A stretch of DNA of 64,000 nt from a virus: the IMG/VR virus record IMGVR_UViG_3300020172_005639, positions 1 to 64,000 of that record; one strand, 5' to 3'. The position numbers and the translations under genes are program-made. The stretch's first letter is position 1, and every line of letters begins with the position of its first letter. Positions 39,866 to 47,841 of the stretch are shown here, in pieces. The notes under the pieces were generated by a model. That model worked only from the letters and a program-made list of their open reading frames with translations, was not told where the DNA came from and made no database searches.

Positions 39866-41257
39866 ATGCGAAACATCTACACTGAATTCTTGGACAAGGT
39901 AAAAAAAACCGATTTGGATATTGCGATCATAGGCGACGCTATGGTCGATGAGTATAGGCAAGTAGACATCAAGGGCATTTCCCCAGAGTTCCCGATCCCC
40001 GTCATGCGCGCACACGGCGAATCGCGCCTGCTTCCCGGTGGAGCAGCAAACGTCGCATATCAATTTGCAGGTTTCGGCAAGAAGGCCCCGCTGTATGCGT
40101 TTGTGGACTCGGAGGCTTCGACCGTGCTGGGTCAGTGCGGCGTCGACTTGAATCCATCACATGAGATTCCAACTCGGATACCTAGAAAGCAGCGTTTTTA
40201 CTGCGGCGACTTCCCTCTGACTAGGCTTGACATGGAGCAGGATGGCTACGGCCTTGTGCCCGAAGTACTTTGCCAGACTGCGAACGTTCTGTTCAGGTCG
40301 CTGCTGGACTATCGGTGCGTGATCTTTTCGGACTATGACAAAGGCGTTTTAAGGTATGCCACCCCAGAGCTGATACGGCGTTTCCCCATCTCAATCGTTG
40401 ACCCCAAGAACGGCAACCTTGAGCGATGGAGGGGCTGCACGGTCTTCAAGCCCAACGAGGCCGAGGCCTTGAGGCTGAGTGGCAAGAAGTGCGTTGTCGA
40501 GGCCGGAAAATACCTGAGCTCGTTTTTGGGCTCCAGCGTTGTGATCACGCAGGCCGGCAAGGGGGTCATGGTTTTCTGCGAAGGGCGCGACCCTGTCGTG
40601 GTGGCACCGCCCAGCAGGCTCGGTCGGCCCGAGTCAGTCATTGGCGCAGGCGACTGCTTCGTTGCTTTCCTGGCCATGTCTCTCTGCTGCGGATTCGACC
40701 TGCTGGAATCCGTGGAGATCGCATTCAGGGCGGGCACTATCTACGTCCGCAACAAGCACAATGAGCCTTTATCCCCGAGGAGGTTTCTGGCCGACGTCGA
40801 TCCCCTCGCTTCAAAGGTGATTGCAGAGGAGGATATACCACGAATTTTCTCGCAGCGCGACTACAGGCTGGTCTTCACCAATGGGTGCTACGATATGCTG
40901 CACCGTGGCCATGTGCACGGATTCCAGCATGTCCAGTCAACAGGGAGGCTGATTGTTGCCGTTAACGACGATGAGAGCGTTAGGGGTCTCAAGCCTGGCA
41001 GGCCCGTCCAGAGTCTTGAGGAAAGGTTGGAGATGGTGGCTTCTTGCCAGTTTGTGGACTTCGTGATTCCATTCAGCGATCCGACCCCTGAGCGGCTCAT
41101 TAGGCTGATCATGCCTGATGCGGTAGCAAAGGGCGAGGAGTATGCGGAGAGCGAGATAGTCGGGTTCGGCATAGCGCCTGAAATAATCAGGATACCCATG
41201 CTGAAGGGATTCTCCACGTCATCCCTGCTGGACAGGCTTTCGGCCAGAGCGAGATGA
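39866..41257 (+). CDS. hldE: Bifunctional heptose-7-phosphate kinase / heptose-1-phosphate adenylyltransferase
   Basis: 463 residues, close to cellular HldE (about 477). The N-terminal ribokinase-like domain shows IGDAMVDEYRQV, KGISPEFPIPV, PGGAANVAYQFAG, FSDYDKGVL, FKPNEAEAL and VIGAGDCFVAFL. The C-terminal nucleotidyltransferase shows VFTNGCYDMLHRGHVHG, VAVNDDESVRGLKPGRPVQS and AKGEEYAES. It makes the precursor ADP-D-glycero-beta-D-manno-heptose (needing GmhA, GmhB and the epimerase HldD from the host). With the GT9-like genes it points to phage-directed heptose addition. Confidence 0.93.
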   Translation: MRNIYTEFLDKVKKTDLDIAIIGDAMVDEYRQVDIKGISPEFPIPVMRAHGESRLLPGGAANVAYQFAGFGKKAPLYAFVDSEASTVLGQCGVDLNPSHEIPTRIPRKQRFYCGDFPLTRLDMEQDGYGLVPEVLCQTANVLFRSLLDYRCVIFSDYDKGVLRYATPELIRRFPISIVDPKNGNLERWRGCTVFKPNEAEALRLSGKKCVVEAGKYLSSFLGSSVVITQAGKGVMVFCEGRDPVVVAPPSRLGRPESVIGAGDCFVAFLAMSLCCGFDLLESVEIAFRAGTIYVRNKHNEPLSPRRFLADVDPLASKVIAEEDIPRIFSQRDYRLVFTNGCYDMLHRGHVHGFQHVQSTGRLIVAVNDDESVRGLKPGRPVQSLEERLEMVASCQFVDFVIPFSDPTPERLIRLIMPDAVAKGEEYAESEIVGFGIAPEIIRIPMLKGFSTSSLLDRLSARAR

Positions 41258-41260
41258 TGT

Positions 41261-41590
41261 TCAGGAGGGGATGCAAGCCTCGCACTTGCACCCCTCGCAG
41301 CATTGGTGCCCTGGGCAGCAGGAGCATGGGTCGCTATGAATCTTGAAGCACTTGCAGCAGTTTTTCGTGAGTCCGCAGCCCTTGCAACTTTTGCAGCTTT
41401 TGCAGCATATGCCGAGCTTTGAGCAAAAACAGCCATTTCCGCAACATTCGCAGCCGCAGTCGCATGGGACGCATGACTTCTTGATATAGATTTTTTTCTT
41501 CGTAAACCTCGCCTTGAAAATCTCAAACAGCGCCATGCCCGCAGCCACCGCAGATGAGATGGTCAGGAACTCTATCATGGCTTGTATCAT
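41261..41590 (-). CDS. Membrane-anchored cysteine-rich protein (109 aa, 24 Cys)
   Basis: Start taken at the ATG at 41590 after GGGG. Residues 7-25 form a hydrophobic segment (FLTISSAVAAGMALFEIF), followed by a basic stretch (KARFTKKKIYIKK) and then about 70 residues with 24 cysteines in CC, CxC and CxxC arrays (CDCGCECCGNGCFC, CKSCKSCKGC). The topology rule (positive inside) would put the Cys domain in the cytoplasm. It resembles metallothioneins in composition but with a membrane anchor. No family recognised; metal or redox binding is inferred. Confidence 0.65.
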   Translation of the reverse strand: MIQAMIEFLTISSAVAAGMALFEIFKARFTKKKIYIKKSCVPCDCGCECCGNGCFCSKLGICCKSCKSCKGCGLTKNCCKCFKIHSDPCSCCPGHQCCEGCKCEACIPS

Positions 41591-41623
41591 GCGCACCCCT
41601 ATGAAATGCTGTTTTATCACAAA

Positions 41624-41630
41624 TATATAA
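41624..41630 (+). promoter_or_regulatory. TATATAA late-type element
   Basis: Six bases separate it from the ATG at 41637, which lacks a Shine-Dalgarno; a leaderless transcript is possible. On the other strand it lies 33 bp before the Cys-rich gene at 41590, which has a GGGG site. Confidence 0.45.
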
Positions 41631-41636
41631 TCTGTC

Positions 41637-41918
41637 ATGGCTCAAAGAAAGAAGCACTTGGTCAACAAAGTCGCCAAGAAGCGATTTGATGGGAAGTGCA
41701 AGTTCTGTTCGTGTGATGTCTATGAGCTTCTTGATTTGCACCGGATCAAGGAGGGGTGTGACGGCGGGGCTTACACGGAGCCGAACACCGTCACTTGCTG
41801 TGCGAACTGCCACAGGCTGATACATGCCGGATATATAAAACTAGACAGGAAGTACCCCACTGTTTCGGGCAATTGGGTTCTTCACTACTGGATTGATGGG
41901 GTGGAGCACTATGACTGA
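41637..41918 (+). CDS. HNH endonuclease-like protein (93 aa)
   Basis: CKFCSC and CCANCHRLIHAGY supply two C-x2-C zinc pairs around LDLHRIKEGCDGGAYTEPNTVTC, the H-N-H pattern (LHRI...N...H). The length is near the minimum for the fold. HNH proteins in phages serve in packaging (with terminase) or as homing endonucleases; with TATATAA 6 bp upstream it looks like a late gene, so packaging or head maturation is the likelier role. Confidence 0.75.
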   Translation: MAQRKKHLVNKVAKKRFDGKCKFCSCDVYELLDLHRIKEGCDGGAYTEPNTVTCCANCHRLIHAGYIKLDRKYPTVSGNWVLHYWIDGVEHYD

Positions 41919-41926
41919 AGGCCGAA

Positions 41927-42112
41927 ATGAAGACTTTTGAGGAATTCCTTAACGAGAGGGCCAAACCCCCTGGCTCCTTCACAAAGGCAAACAGCCCGAA
42001 CCGACTTCTGGCCAGGGGCGCATCGAGGCCTGCGTCCCCAACCAGACCCAAGTACGCTGGGCTGGCCATCACGAAAGTCTACCCTGTCGCTAAATTCGGC
42101 CGCACACTCTGA
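41927..42112 (+). CDS. Small tagged protein (61 aa)
   Basis: The frame begins MKTFEEFLNERAKPPGSF, an almost ideal F-x-x-F-L tag, followed by a Pro/Arg/Ala-rich basic body and no other feature. It follows the HNH gene by 8 bp. Small late proteins of this make-up are often packaged internal proteins, so this is a candidate for the tag's function as a capsid-targeting signal. Confidence 0.55.
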   Translation: MKTFEEFLNERAKPPGSFTKANSPNRLLARGASRPASPTRPKYAGLAITKVYPVAKFGRTL

Positions 42113-42118
42113 TATCTC

Positions 42119-42709
42119 ATGGGTGTTTCGTATACAGGTGACGGCCTCACGGTCTTGATTTCATGCGACTGGATCGCCCAGCACGACTGGATGACATTCA
42201 TTTGCTGGCATTCTGTCCAGCAGAGTCTGCCAGACAGCAGGCTGCTGCTGGCTTGCAATCGGACAAAGATGGACTGCCACATGCTGACTTGGGCAAAGAG
42301 GGCCGGCGTGCCTATCATGACCAACAGGGCGGCCAGCCAATTCAATCAGGCAGACTGGGCCAGGGAAAGATTTGGAATTGACGGGCCCATTGTTGTCGCC
42401 CGCCCAGATGTCGCCTGCGTCAGGGATTTCGATGAGGCTGGGTTTGACAAGAATTCACTCGAGCGCACTCTGCTGCTTGATTTTTCGGGCGATCTTTGCA
42501 GCCCTGTCAAACAGGAAAATCCTACCGTATTCGTTAATTACCGTGACGGTTGGGGCAACTTTGTACCTTTTGAGTGGATAAATAGTGTCGAGCCTCCTTT
42601 GCTCGCCCGACGCGACTTCGGTTCCGTCGGAATGAGCTCCAACGAGGTGCGGATCTCGAGGCTGTGGAATTCGGCCGCCCTTTTGTACAAGACTTTATCA
42701 AGGGGATGA
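42119..42709 (+). CDS. Hypothetical protein (196 aa)
   Basis: Alpha/beta start with GLTVLISCDWIAQHDWMTFI, then LLLACNRTKMDCHMLTWAKR. It may belong to a glycosyltransferase-like group, since it begins with a Rossmann-like strand and has TVFVNYRDGWGNF near residue 140, but no diagnostic motif is present. It precedes two small late-looking genes. Confidence 0.5.
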   Translation: MGVSYTGDGLTVLISCDWIAQHDWMTFICWHSVQQSLPDSRLLLACNRTKMDCHMLTWAKRAGVPIMTNRAASQFNQADWARERFGIDGPIVVARPDVACVRDFDEAGFDKNSLERTLLLDFSGDLCSPVKQENPTVFVNYRDGWGNFVPFEWINSVEPPLLARRDFGSVGMSSNEVRISRLWNSAALLYKTLSRG

Positions 42710-42710
42710 T

Positions 42711-42986
42711 ATGAGAAGATTTGACTATGACGACAACGATGAGTTCCGTGAGGACGTCGATCGCTTCCTGAACGACAATGTCGACAAGTATGAGCAACTC
42801 GTGCAGGAAGAAATAGCGATGCAGGAGGCCCAGCTCGACATTGCGCACAGGGAAATCAACGTCAAGATTTTCAGGACTGCGATTCGCGTCTGCGAGAAGT
42901 CTTGGTTCTGGCCTTTTTACTCGCTCAACACTCGCTTGAAGATGATACATGAAACTGTCAAGCGCCTGAAAAAGCTCAACGACTGA
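42711..42986 (+). CDS. Hypothetical helical protein (91 aa)
   Basis: Acidic N-terminus (RRFDYDDNDEFREDVDRFLND), then a long helix ending in a basic segment. AAGGGG stands upstream of the ATG. No recognised family. Confidence 0.55.
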   Translation: MRRFDYDDNDEFREDVDRFLNDNVDKYEQLVQEEIAMQEAQLDIAHREINVKIFRTAIRVCEKSWFWPFYSLNTRLKMIHETVKRLKKLND

Positions 42987-42992
42987 TTCAGG

Positions 42993-43346
42993 GTGCAGAA
43001 GAGGTGCAATTTGCCGAATTTCTCTTTCTCATGCAAGAAGTGTTCTGCCAACTACTCGGACATAGTTCCGTTTGACCCGACGGGCAAGTACAAGGATGTG
43101 GCTTGCCCACGGTGCAAAAGCAAATCGAAGGTCAAGCTTATGACTACTTGCTCCTTCGCATTCGCTCAGCCCGAGGGGACTGACAAGTGGAACAGCGACT
43201 CGGCTGGTCATGACTATAGGTTCAAGCACAAGCTGCCTCAGGTGATTGAGGAGCGTAAGAACGCAGAACTCGCAAACCAAGGCGCGCTACCTTACAACCA
43301 GATAGACGATCTCGGCGACGACACTAACTGGGGTGACGTGAAGTAG
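42993..43346 (+). CDS. Zinc-ribbon protein (FmdB-like), 117 aa
   Basis: Starts at a GTG. CKKCSANYSDIVPFD and CPRCKSKSKVKLM are two C-x2-C knuckles 25 residues apart, the zinc ribbon seen in FmdB-type small regulators and phage transcription or head-assembly factors. The C-terminal half is acidic and disordered. It ends just before an intrinsic terminator. Its partner is unknown. Confidence 0.65.
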   Translation: MQKRCNLPNFSFSCKKCSANYSDIVPFDPTGKYKDVACPRCKSKSKVKLMTTCSFAFAQPEGTDKWNSDSAGHDYRFKHKLPQVIEERKNAELANQGALPYNQIDDLGDDTNWGDVK

Positions 43347-43371
43347 TGGTCGATATGATTAAATTTTTAAG

Positions 43372-43398
43372 AACCTAGCCTCACAGGCTAGGTTTTTT
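43372..43398 (+). terminator. Rho-independent terminator before prkA
   Basis: AACCTAGCC (43372-43380) pairs with GGCTAGGTT (43386-43394) around TCACA, followed by more T to 43398. It isolates the PrkA-YeaH-SpoVR genes from upstream transcription. A TATAAT follows at about 43411 as a possible -10 for the prkA transcript. Confidence 0.88.
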
Positions 43399-43455
43399 GT
43401 TTTGATATGGCCTTATAATGCTTACAAGGGCTGTCGATAATTTGGGGGTTTGCAC

Positions 43456-45534
43456 ATGATCAGCGTATTCAAGAAAGTCGTCGGCGGGTTTGACCGAGCA
43501 TCGTTCCTTAACCTGAACACAGAGATGAGCTTCGCTGAGTATCTGGAGTTCTGCTATCAGAAACCTAGGCTGCTGCGAAACTCCTGGCAGATTATCTTCG
43601 ACATGATCACCGAGAAGGGCAGCGTGACGGTCGAGGAGTATCGCAAGACATACCAGAATTACAAGTTCTTCGACGATCCTGATTGCCCGATCATTGGCTT
43701 GGTCCCCATGAAGGACGCCATCGTCAAGTTTATCAAGGGGGCCGCAGGAGGCTACGGAACGGAGAAACGCATACTGCTGCTGCATGGCCCCGTGGGCAGC
43801 TCGAAGTCAACTTTGTGCAGACTAATTAAGCGCAGCATGGAGAAATACTCAAGGACCGACGCAGGGGCTTGGTATTCCTTTAAGTGGGTTAACTTGCCAA
43901 CAGGCGCCGAGGGAATCTACACGGATTCCGAGTGCTTCTGCCCGATGCACGAGCAGCCCCTGAAGCTCTTGCCCATCGATCTGCGCCGTGGCGTCATGGT
44001 CGAGTTAAACGCCATCCATGAGAAGCAGGTGGTTGAGGAGAAGCGCGCAGACCTTTACACCCTGAAGTGCGAGGACGAGCTCGACCCGCTCTGCAAGAGG
44101 TTCATGAGTCTTCTTCTCAAGAAGTACGAGGGCGACCTCGAAAAAGTCCTTGAGAACCATGTTCGCGTCGTCCGCAAGGTCTACAGCGAGGCCGACCGCT
44201 GCGGCATCGCAACTTTCCAGCCGAAGGACGAGAAAAACCAGGACAGCACAGAACTCACTGGCGACCTGAACTTCCGCCAGATCGGCAACTTCGGCAGCGA
44301 CTCCGACCCGAGGGCCTTCAGCTTCGACGGCGAGTTCTGCGTAGGCAACCGTGGGATCATCGAGTTCATTGAGGCTCTCAAGCTCGATACCGCCTTCCTC
44401 TACGACCTCCTTGGCGCAAGCCAGGAGCAGAGCATCAAGCCGAAGAAGTTCAGCCAGGTCAGCATCGACGAGGCGATTATCGCTCACACGAATGACCCGG
44501 AGTTTCAGAAGCTCAAGAGCAACCAGTACATGGAGGCTTTCAGGGACCGGACCACCAAGATTGATGTCCCATACACGCTGAAGTGGTCCGAGGAGTTGAA
44601 GATTCTTGAGAAGGACTACGGCCCAGGCAAGGTGCGCCAGCACATTGCCCCCCACACCTTGGAGATCGCCGCCCTATGGAGCATCCTCACACGCCTCGAG
44701 GACGACAAGGACGGCAAGCTCTCACTTGTTGAGAAGGCCGAACTCTATGACGGCAAGCTTCTGCCTGGCTGGACTGAGGACTCCGTGAAGGAGCTCAAGG
44801 ACAAGTGCCCCGACGAGGGAATGCAGGGCGGGGTGAGCGTCCGATACCTACAGGACAAGATCAGCAACTGCCTGTCAAACAACCATGACTACGTCAACAT
44901 GTTCATGGTCCTCAACGAGTTGCGCGACGGCCTCGAACACAGCTCGCTGCTGACCAACAAGGAGCAGGTCAGCCGCTTCATCACCTGCATAGACCTAGCT
45001 CTGAAGAAGCTGACCGAAATCCTTAAGACGGAGGTGCAAAAGGCACTTGTGGGCGACGAAGAAGCAATCAAGAGGCTGTGCGCCAACTATATCGACAATG
45101 TAATGGCCTATATCTCCAAGAGCAAGATCAAGGACTTGATCACGGGCCAGGATCGAAAGCCTGACGAGAGACTGATGCGGGCCATAGAGGAGAAGATCCA
45201 GATTCCCGATACTGGCTGCGATGACTTCCGCAGGCAGATATCCTCTTTCATCGGGCACCTCGCCCATGAAGGCAAGAGCTTCCATTGGGACAGCAACCCG
45301 AAACTGCGCAAAGCCCTAGAGGCCAAGCTATTTGAGGATGTCAAAGACACCATCAAGCTGTCTGCTCTAAACGTGAGCGGAGCAACGGTCGTCGACAAGG
45401 ACATTCAAGAGAAGATCGATGCAGTCAAGACAAGGCTCATCAAGAAGTATGGCTACAACGAGCGCAGCGCCACGGATGTCCTCGATTTCGTCGGGGGCAT
45501 ATTCGCACGGGGCGACCTCGCCGAAGACGAGTAA
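43456..45534 (+). CDS. prkA: PrkA-family serine protein kinase / AAA+ protein
   Basis: 692 residues from the ATG at 43456 (GGGGG upstream); cellular PrkA/YeaG are about 630-645. [20 protein letters not shown] and [19 protein letters not shown] match the PrkA N-terminus. The P-loop is GPVGSSKS (111-118), followed by [20 protein letters not shown] and the HEQPLKLLP block typical of Prk[23 protein letters not shown] and [20 protein letters not shown] are further family signatures. In E. coli YeaG/YeaH and in Bacillus PrkA/YhbH/SpoVR act in starvation and stress responses; both partners follow here. Family assignment is confident; the effect on a host is unknown. Confidence 0.95.
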   Translation: MISVFKKVVGGFDRASFLNLNTEMSFAEYLEFCYQKPRLLRNSWQIIFDMITEKGSVTVEEYRKTYQNYKFFDDPDCPIIGLVPMKDAIVKFIKGAAGGYGTEKRILLLHGPVGSSKSTLCRLIKRSMEKYSRTDAGAWYSFKWVNLPTGAEGIYTDSECFCPMHEQPLKLLPIDLRRGVMVELNAIHEKQVVEEKRADLYTLKCEDELDPLCKRFMSLLLKKYEGDLEKVLENHVRVVRKVYSEADRCGIATFQPKDEKNQDSTELTGDLNFRQIGNFGSDSDPRAFSFDGEFCVGNRGIIEFIEALKLDTAFLYDLLGASQEQSIKPKKFSQVSIDEAIIAHTNDPEFQKLKSNQYMEAFRDRTTKIDVPYTLKWSEELKILEKDYGPGKVRQHIAPHTLEIAALWSILTRLEDDKDGKLSLVEKAELYDGKLLPGWTEDSVKELKDKCPDEGMQGGVSVRYLQDKISNCLSNNHDYVNMFMVLNELRDGLEHSSLLTNKEQVSRFITCIDLALKKLTEILKTEVQKALVGDEEAIKRLCANYIDNVMAYISKSKIKDLITGQDRKPDERLMRAIEEKIQIPDTGCDDFRRQISSFIGHLAHEGKSFHWDSNPKLRKALEAKLFEDVKDTIKLSALNVSGATVVDKDIQEKIDAVKTRLIKKYGYNERSATDVLDFVGGIFARGDLAEDE

Positions 45535-45546
45535 CAGGAGGCACCC

Positions 45547-45762
45547 ATGAACAATCCGTGGCTCATAAGCGCGTCCAAAAAGAAGATGTTTGAGGAGATC
45601 GACCAAATCGCCCTCAACATCTGGGGGCAGGACGGCACGCTCAGCGACTTTTTCGCGTCCCTGACTGACGAGCAGACTGATTTTCTCTTCGCCATGAAGA
45701 TTAAGGACTTCGCAAGCGACCCAATGGACCTGTCCTGCGGGTTTGAGCTTATACAACCGTGA
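45547..45762 (+). CDS. Small hypothetical protein (71 aa) inside the prkA set
   Basis: Sits between prkA and the next gene with a perfect AGGAGG ribosome-binding site. Sequence MNNPWLISASKKKMFEEIDQ, acidic and helical. It has no known relative that I recognise and may be a phage-specific partner of the PrkA module. Confidence 0.55.
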   Translation: MNNPWLISASKKKMFEEIDQIALNIWGQDGTLSDFFASLTDEQTDFLFAMKIKDFASDPMDLSCGFELIQP

Positions 45763-45769
45763 GGTCGAA

Positions 45770-46594
45770 GTGAAGCATAATCTGCTGCTGGGAAACTCCA
45801 AGGGCTACAGCCTCGGGCAAATCAGGAACTGGCTGGTCAGCGCAATCAGGCACAGGGGCTCCTACGACATAGGCCTGCTGCTCTGCGACAATGACGCCGA
45901 GATTCTAGACTTCTGCGACGCTCACGGAGTCTATGTCTACCCCCACTTCGACCTCGCCGTGAGCGGGCAGGAATACTACTTTGCAAGGTGCGGCCTAGTT
46001 TCTGAAACCTTGAAGAAGGCTTCGACCACATATGTTCTTGCGACAGATATTAGGGATGTGGTTTTCCAGCGCGACCCCTTTCCCGATTTTATGCAGGCCC
46101 TCAATTACAAGAAGGGCGTCCTTACATCCGAGAATATTCTCTTGAGGGACGAACCTTGGAACATTAAGGTCTATAAAGAGATATACGGCGAGGAGAGTTT
46201 TGACGCCGTGAGTGACAAGGAGGTAATCAACAGCGGCGTTGTTTTTGGCGAGTCTATGTTTCTTTCAGAGATATTTATGATGCTGCAGGACGCAGCTAGG
46301 ATGCCGAACGCATGGGCAGAGCAGCCAGTGCTCAACCATCTTTATCACCAGTTCAGCATCATCAGGGACAACTTCAGCCTCGCAAATGCTGACGACAGGC
46401 TGGTTGCCCATATCGGCGTTTCGGGTCCGACCAATTGGTGGGAGTCATGGAACTTCAAGAAAAATCTTATTCGGGGCAGATCCGAGATTTGCGACGGCAT
46501 AATCACCGACGCGCATGGTGAGGCTTTTGCCATAGCCCACCAGTATGACAGAGTGGATGAATGGCGTCAGCAGGTCGATGCCATTTACGCCTGA
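45770..46594 (+). CDS. Putative glycosyltransferase inside the prkA set
   Basis: Start taken at the GTG at 45770 after GAGGTC (274 residues); a TTG at 45743 is also open. LCDNDAEILDFCDAHGV and YVLATDIRDVVFQRDPF near residue 100 resemble GT-A enzymes with the D-x-R-D motif. INSGVVFGESMF, matching the N-x-G-x-x-x-G segment of GT34/LgtC-like enzymes, comes later, with AHIGVSGP at the end. It interrupts the prkA-yeaH gene order and may be an inserted cargo gene. Confidence 0.6.
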   Translation: MKHNLLLGNSKGYSLGQIRNWLVSAIRHRGSYDIGLLLCDNDAEILDFCDAHGVYVYPHFDLAVSGQEYYFARCGLVSETLKKASTTYVLATDIRDVVFQRDPFPDFMQALNYKKGVLTSENILLRDEPWNIKVYKEIYGEESFDAVSDKEVINSGVVFGESMFLSEIFMMLQDAARMPNAWAEQPVLNHLYHQFSIIRDNFSLANADDRLVAHIGVSGPTNWWESWNFKKNLIRGRSEICDGIITDAHGEAFAIAHQYDRVDEWRQQVDAIYA

Positions 46595-46626
46595 AGTCGC
46601 ACTGGGTTTTATTGAGGAATCAAAAC

Positions 46627-47832
46627 ATGTGTCCCAGAAGAATAGAAGAGGATCACAAAGACTTTCGCGACGTAGTTTCCGGGCGAATCCGTAGGGAGCT
46701 GAAGAAGTTCATCAAGAGCGGCCAGATAGTCCGTAAGAGGGGCAAGAACGGCAAGATCAGCATCAGCATACCGAAGATCGACATCCCCCACATAGTGTAT
46801 GGCTCAAACGGCGAGGGCGCAGGCCGTGGCCCAGGCCAGGAGGGCGACGTAATCGGGAAGGATCCGGCCAAAGGCAAGGGGAATGGCGCCGGACAGGGCG
46901 AGTCAGAGGGCATCATCATCAACTTGACCCTTGAGGATGTCCTCAAGTTCATGCAGGACGAGCTTCAGCTCCCGAACCTCAAGAGGAAGCCCAATGAAAT
47001 TTACGACGAGGTCAAGATCAAGTACAACAAGATCAGCCTCATCGGCCCCGAATCGCTGCGCCACAACCGCCGGACTCTGATGCAGACATTGAAGCGTCAG
47101 GCCGCCGAGGGAACGCTCGACAAGCTTGAACACGTGCCTGGGCTGAAGGATGCCGTTCGCATCCTCCGCCCCATCAGCGAGGACAAGAGGTACAGGCAGT
47201 ACAACGAGATCAAGCTTCCGTCCAGCAACGCCCTCATCGTGTTTGCGCGCGACGGCTCTGGCTCTATGGATGAGGCGAAGTGTTCCATCGTCAGCGACAT
47301 GGCTTGGTGGATAGACACCTGGATACGCAGGTTCTATGAACGGGTGGACAGGTTGTATGTCTGGCACGACAGCACGGCTATGGAGGTCGACGAGGACAAG
47401 TTTTACAAGTACAGGTTCGGCGGCGGCACGACTTGCTCCTCGGCCCTGAAGTTCATCACCAAGCAGTTTGAGAACAGGTACACGCCGGACAAGTGGAATG
47501 TCTATGTTTTCTACTTCACGGATGGCGAGAACTGGGGCGAAGACAACGAGGTCTTCATCAACACACTCGCAGACGATTTCAAGCCTCACGTGGTGAACTT
47601 CACGGGCATCACTCAGATACTCGCTGCCAGCTACTCTGACTCAGTCAAGTACCATGTGGATGAGGCGATCAAAAGCGGCAGGCTGGACGGTGACTGCGTC
47701 AGGACAGTATCGATCGGCGGTGCTACGGACAACAAGTCTGCGTGGTCTATTTCCTCGCTGAGCGAGGACAACCGTAACCAGCAGATCATCGAGGCGATCC
47801 AGCAACTTCTTGGGAACCCCGCAAGGGCTTAG
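46627..47832 (+). CDS. yeaH: YeaH/YhbH family (DUF444) protein with VWA-like domain
   Basis: 401 residues from the ATG at 46627 (GAGGAA upstream). PRRIEEDHKDFRDVVSGRIRRELKKFI is the DUF444 N-terminus, followed by a glycine-rich linker (GSNGEGAGRGPGQEGDV). FARDGSGSMDEAK gives a metal-ion-dependent adhesion (MIDAS) DxSxS site in a von Willebrand A fold, and FGGGTTCSSALKFI and YFTDGENWGED are further family motifs. It partners PrkA and SpoVR in bacteria. Confidence 0.94.
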   Translation: MCPRRIEEDHKDFRDVVSGRIRRELKKFIKSGQIVRKRGKNGKISISIPKIDIPHIVYGSNGEGAGRGPGQEGDVIGKDPAKGKGNGAGQGESEGIIINLTLEDVLKFMQDELQLPNLKRKPNEIYDEVKIKYNKISLIGPESLRHNRRTLMQTLKRQAAEGTLDKLEHVPGLKDAVRILRPISEDKRYRQYNEIKLPSSNALIVFARDGSGSMDEAKCSIVSDMAWWIDTWIRRFYERVDRLYVWHDSTAMEVDEDKFYKYRFGGGTTCSSALKFITKQFENRYTPDKWNVYVFYFTDGENWGEDNEVFINTLADDFKPHVVNFTGITQILAASYSDSVKYHVDEAIKSGRLDGDCVRTVSIGGATDNKSAWSISSLSEDNRNQQIIEAIQQLLGNPARA

Positions 47833-47841
47833 GGGGACGCA

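Noticed and set aside
41637-41918. HNH gene as a homing endonuclease in an intron
   Set aside because: No interrupted host gene or group I intron motif was seen around it, and it has a late-type promoter.
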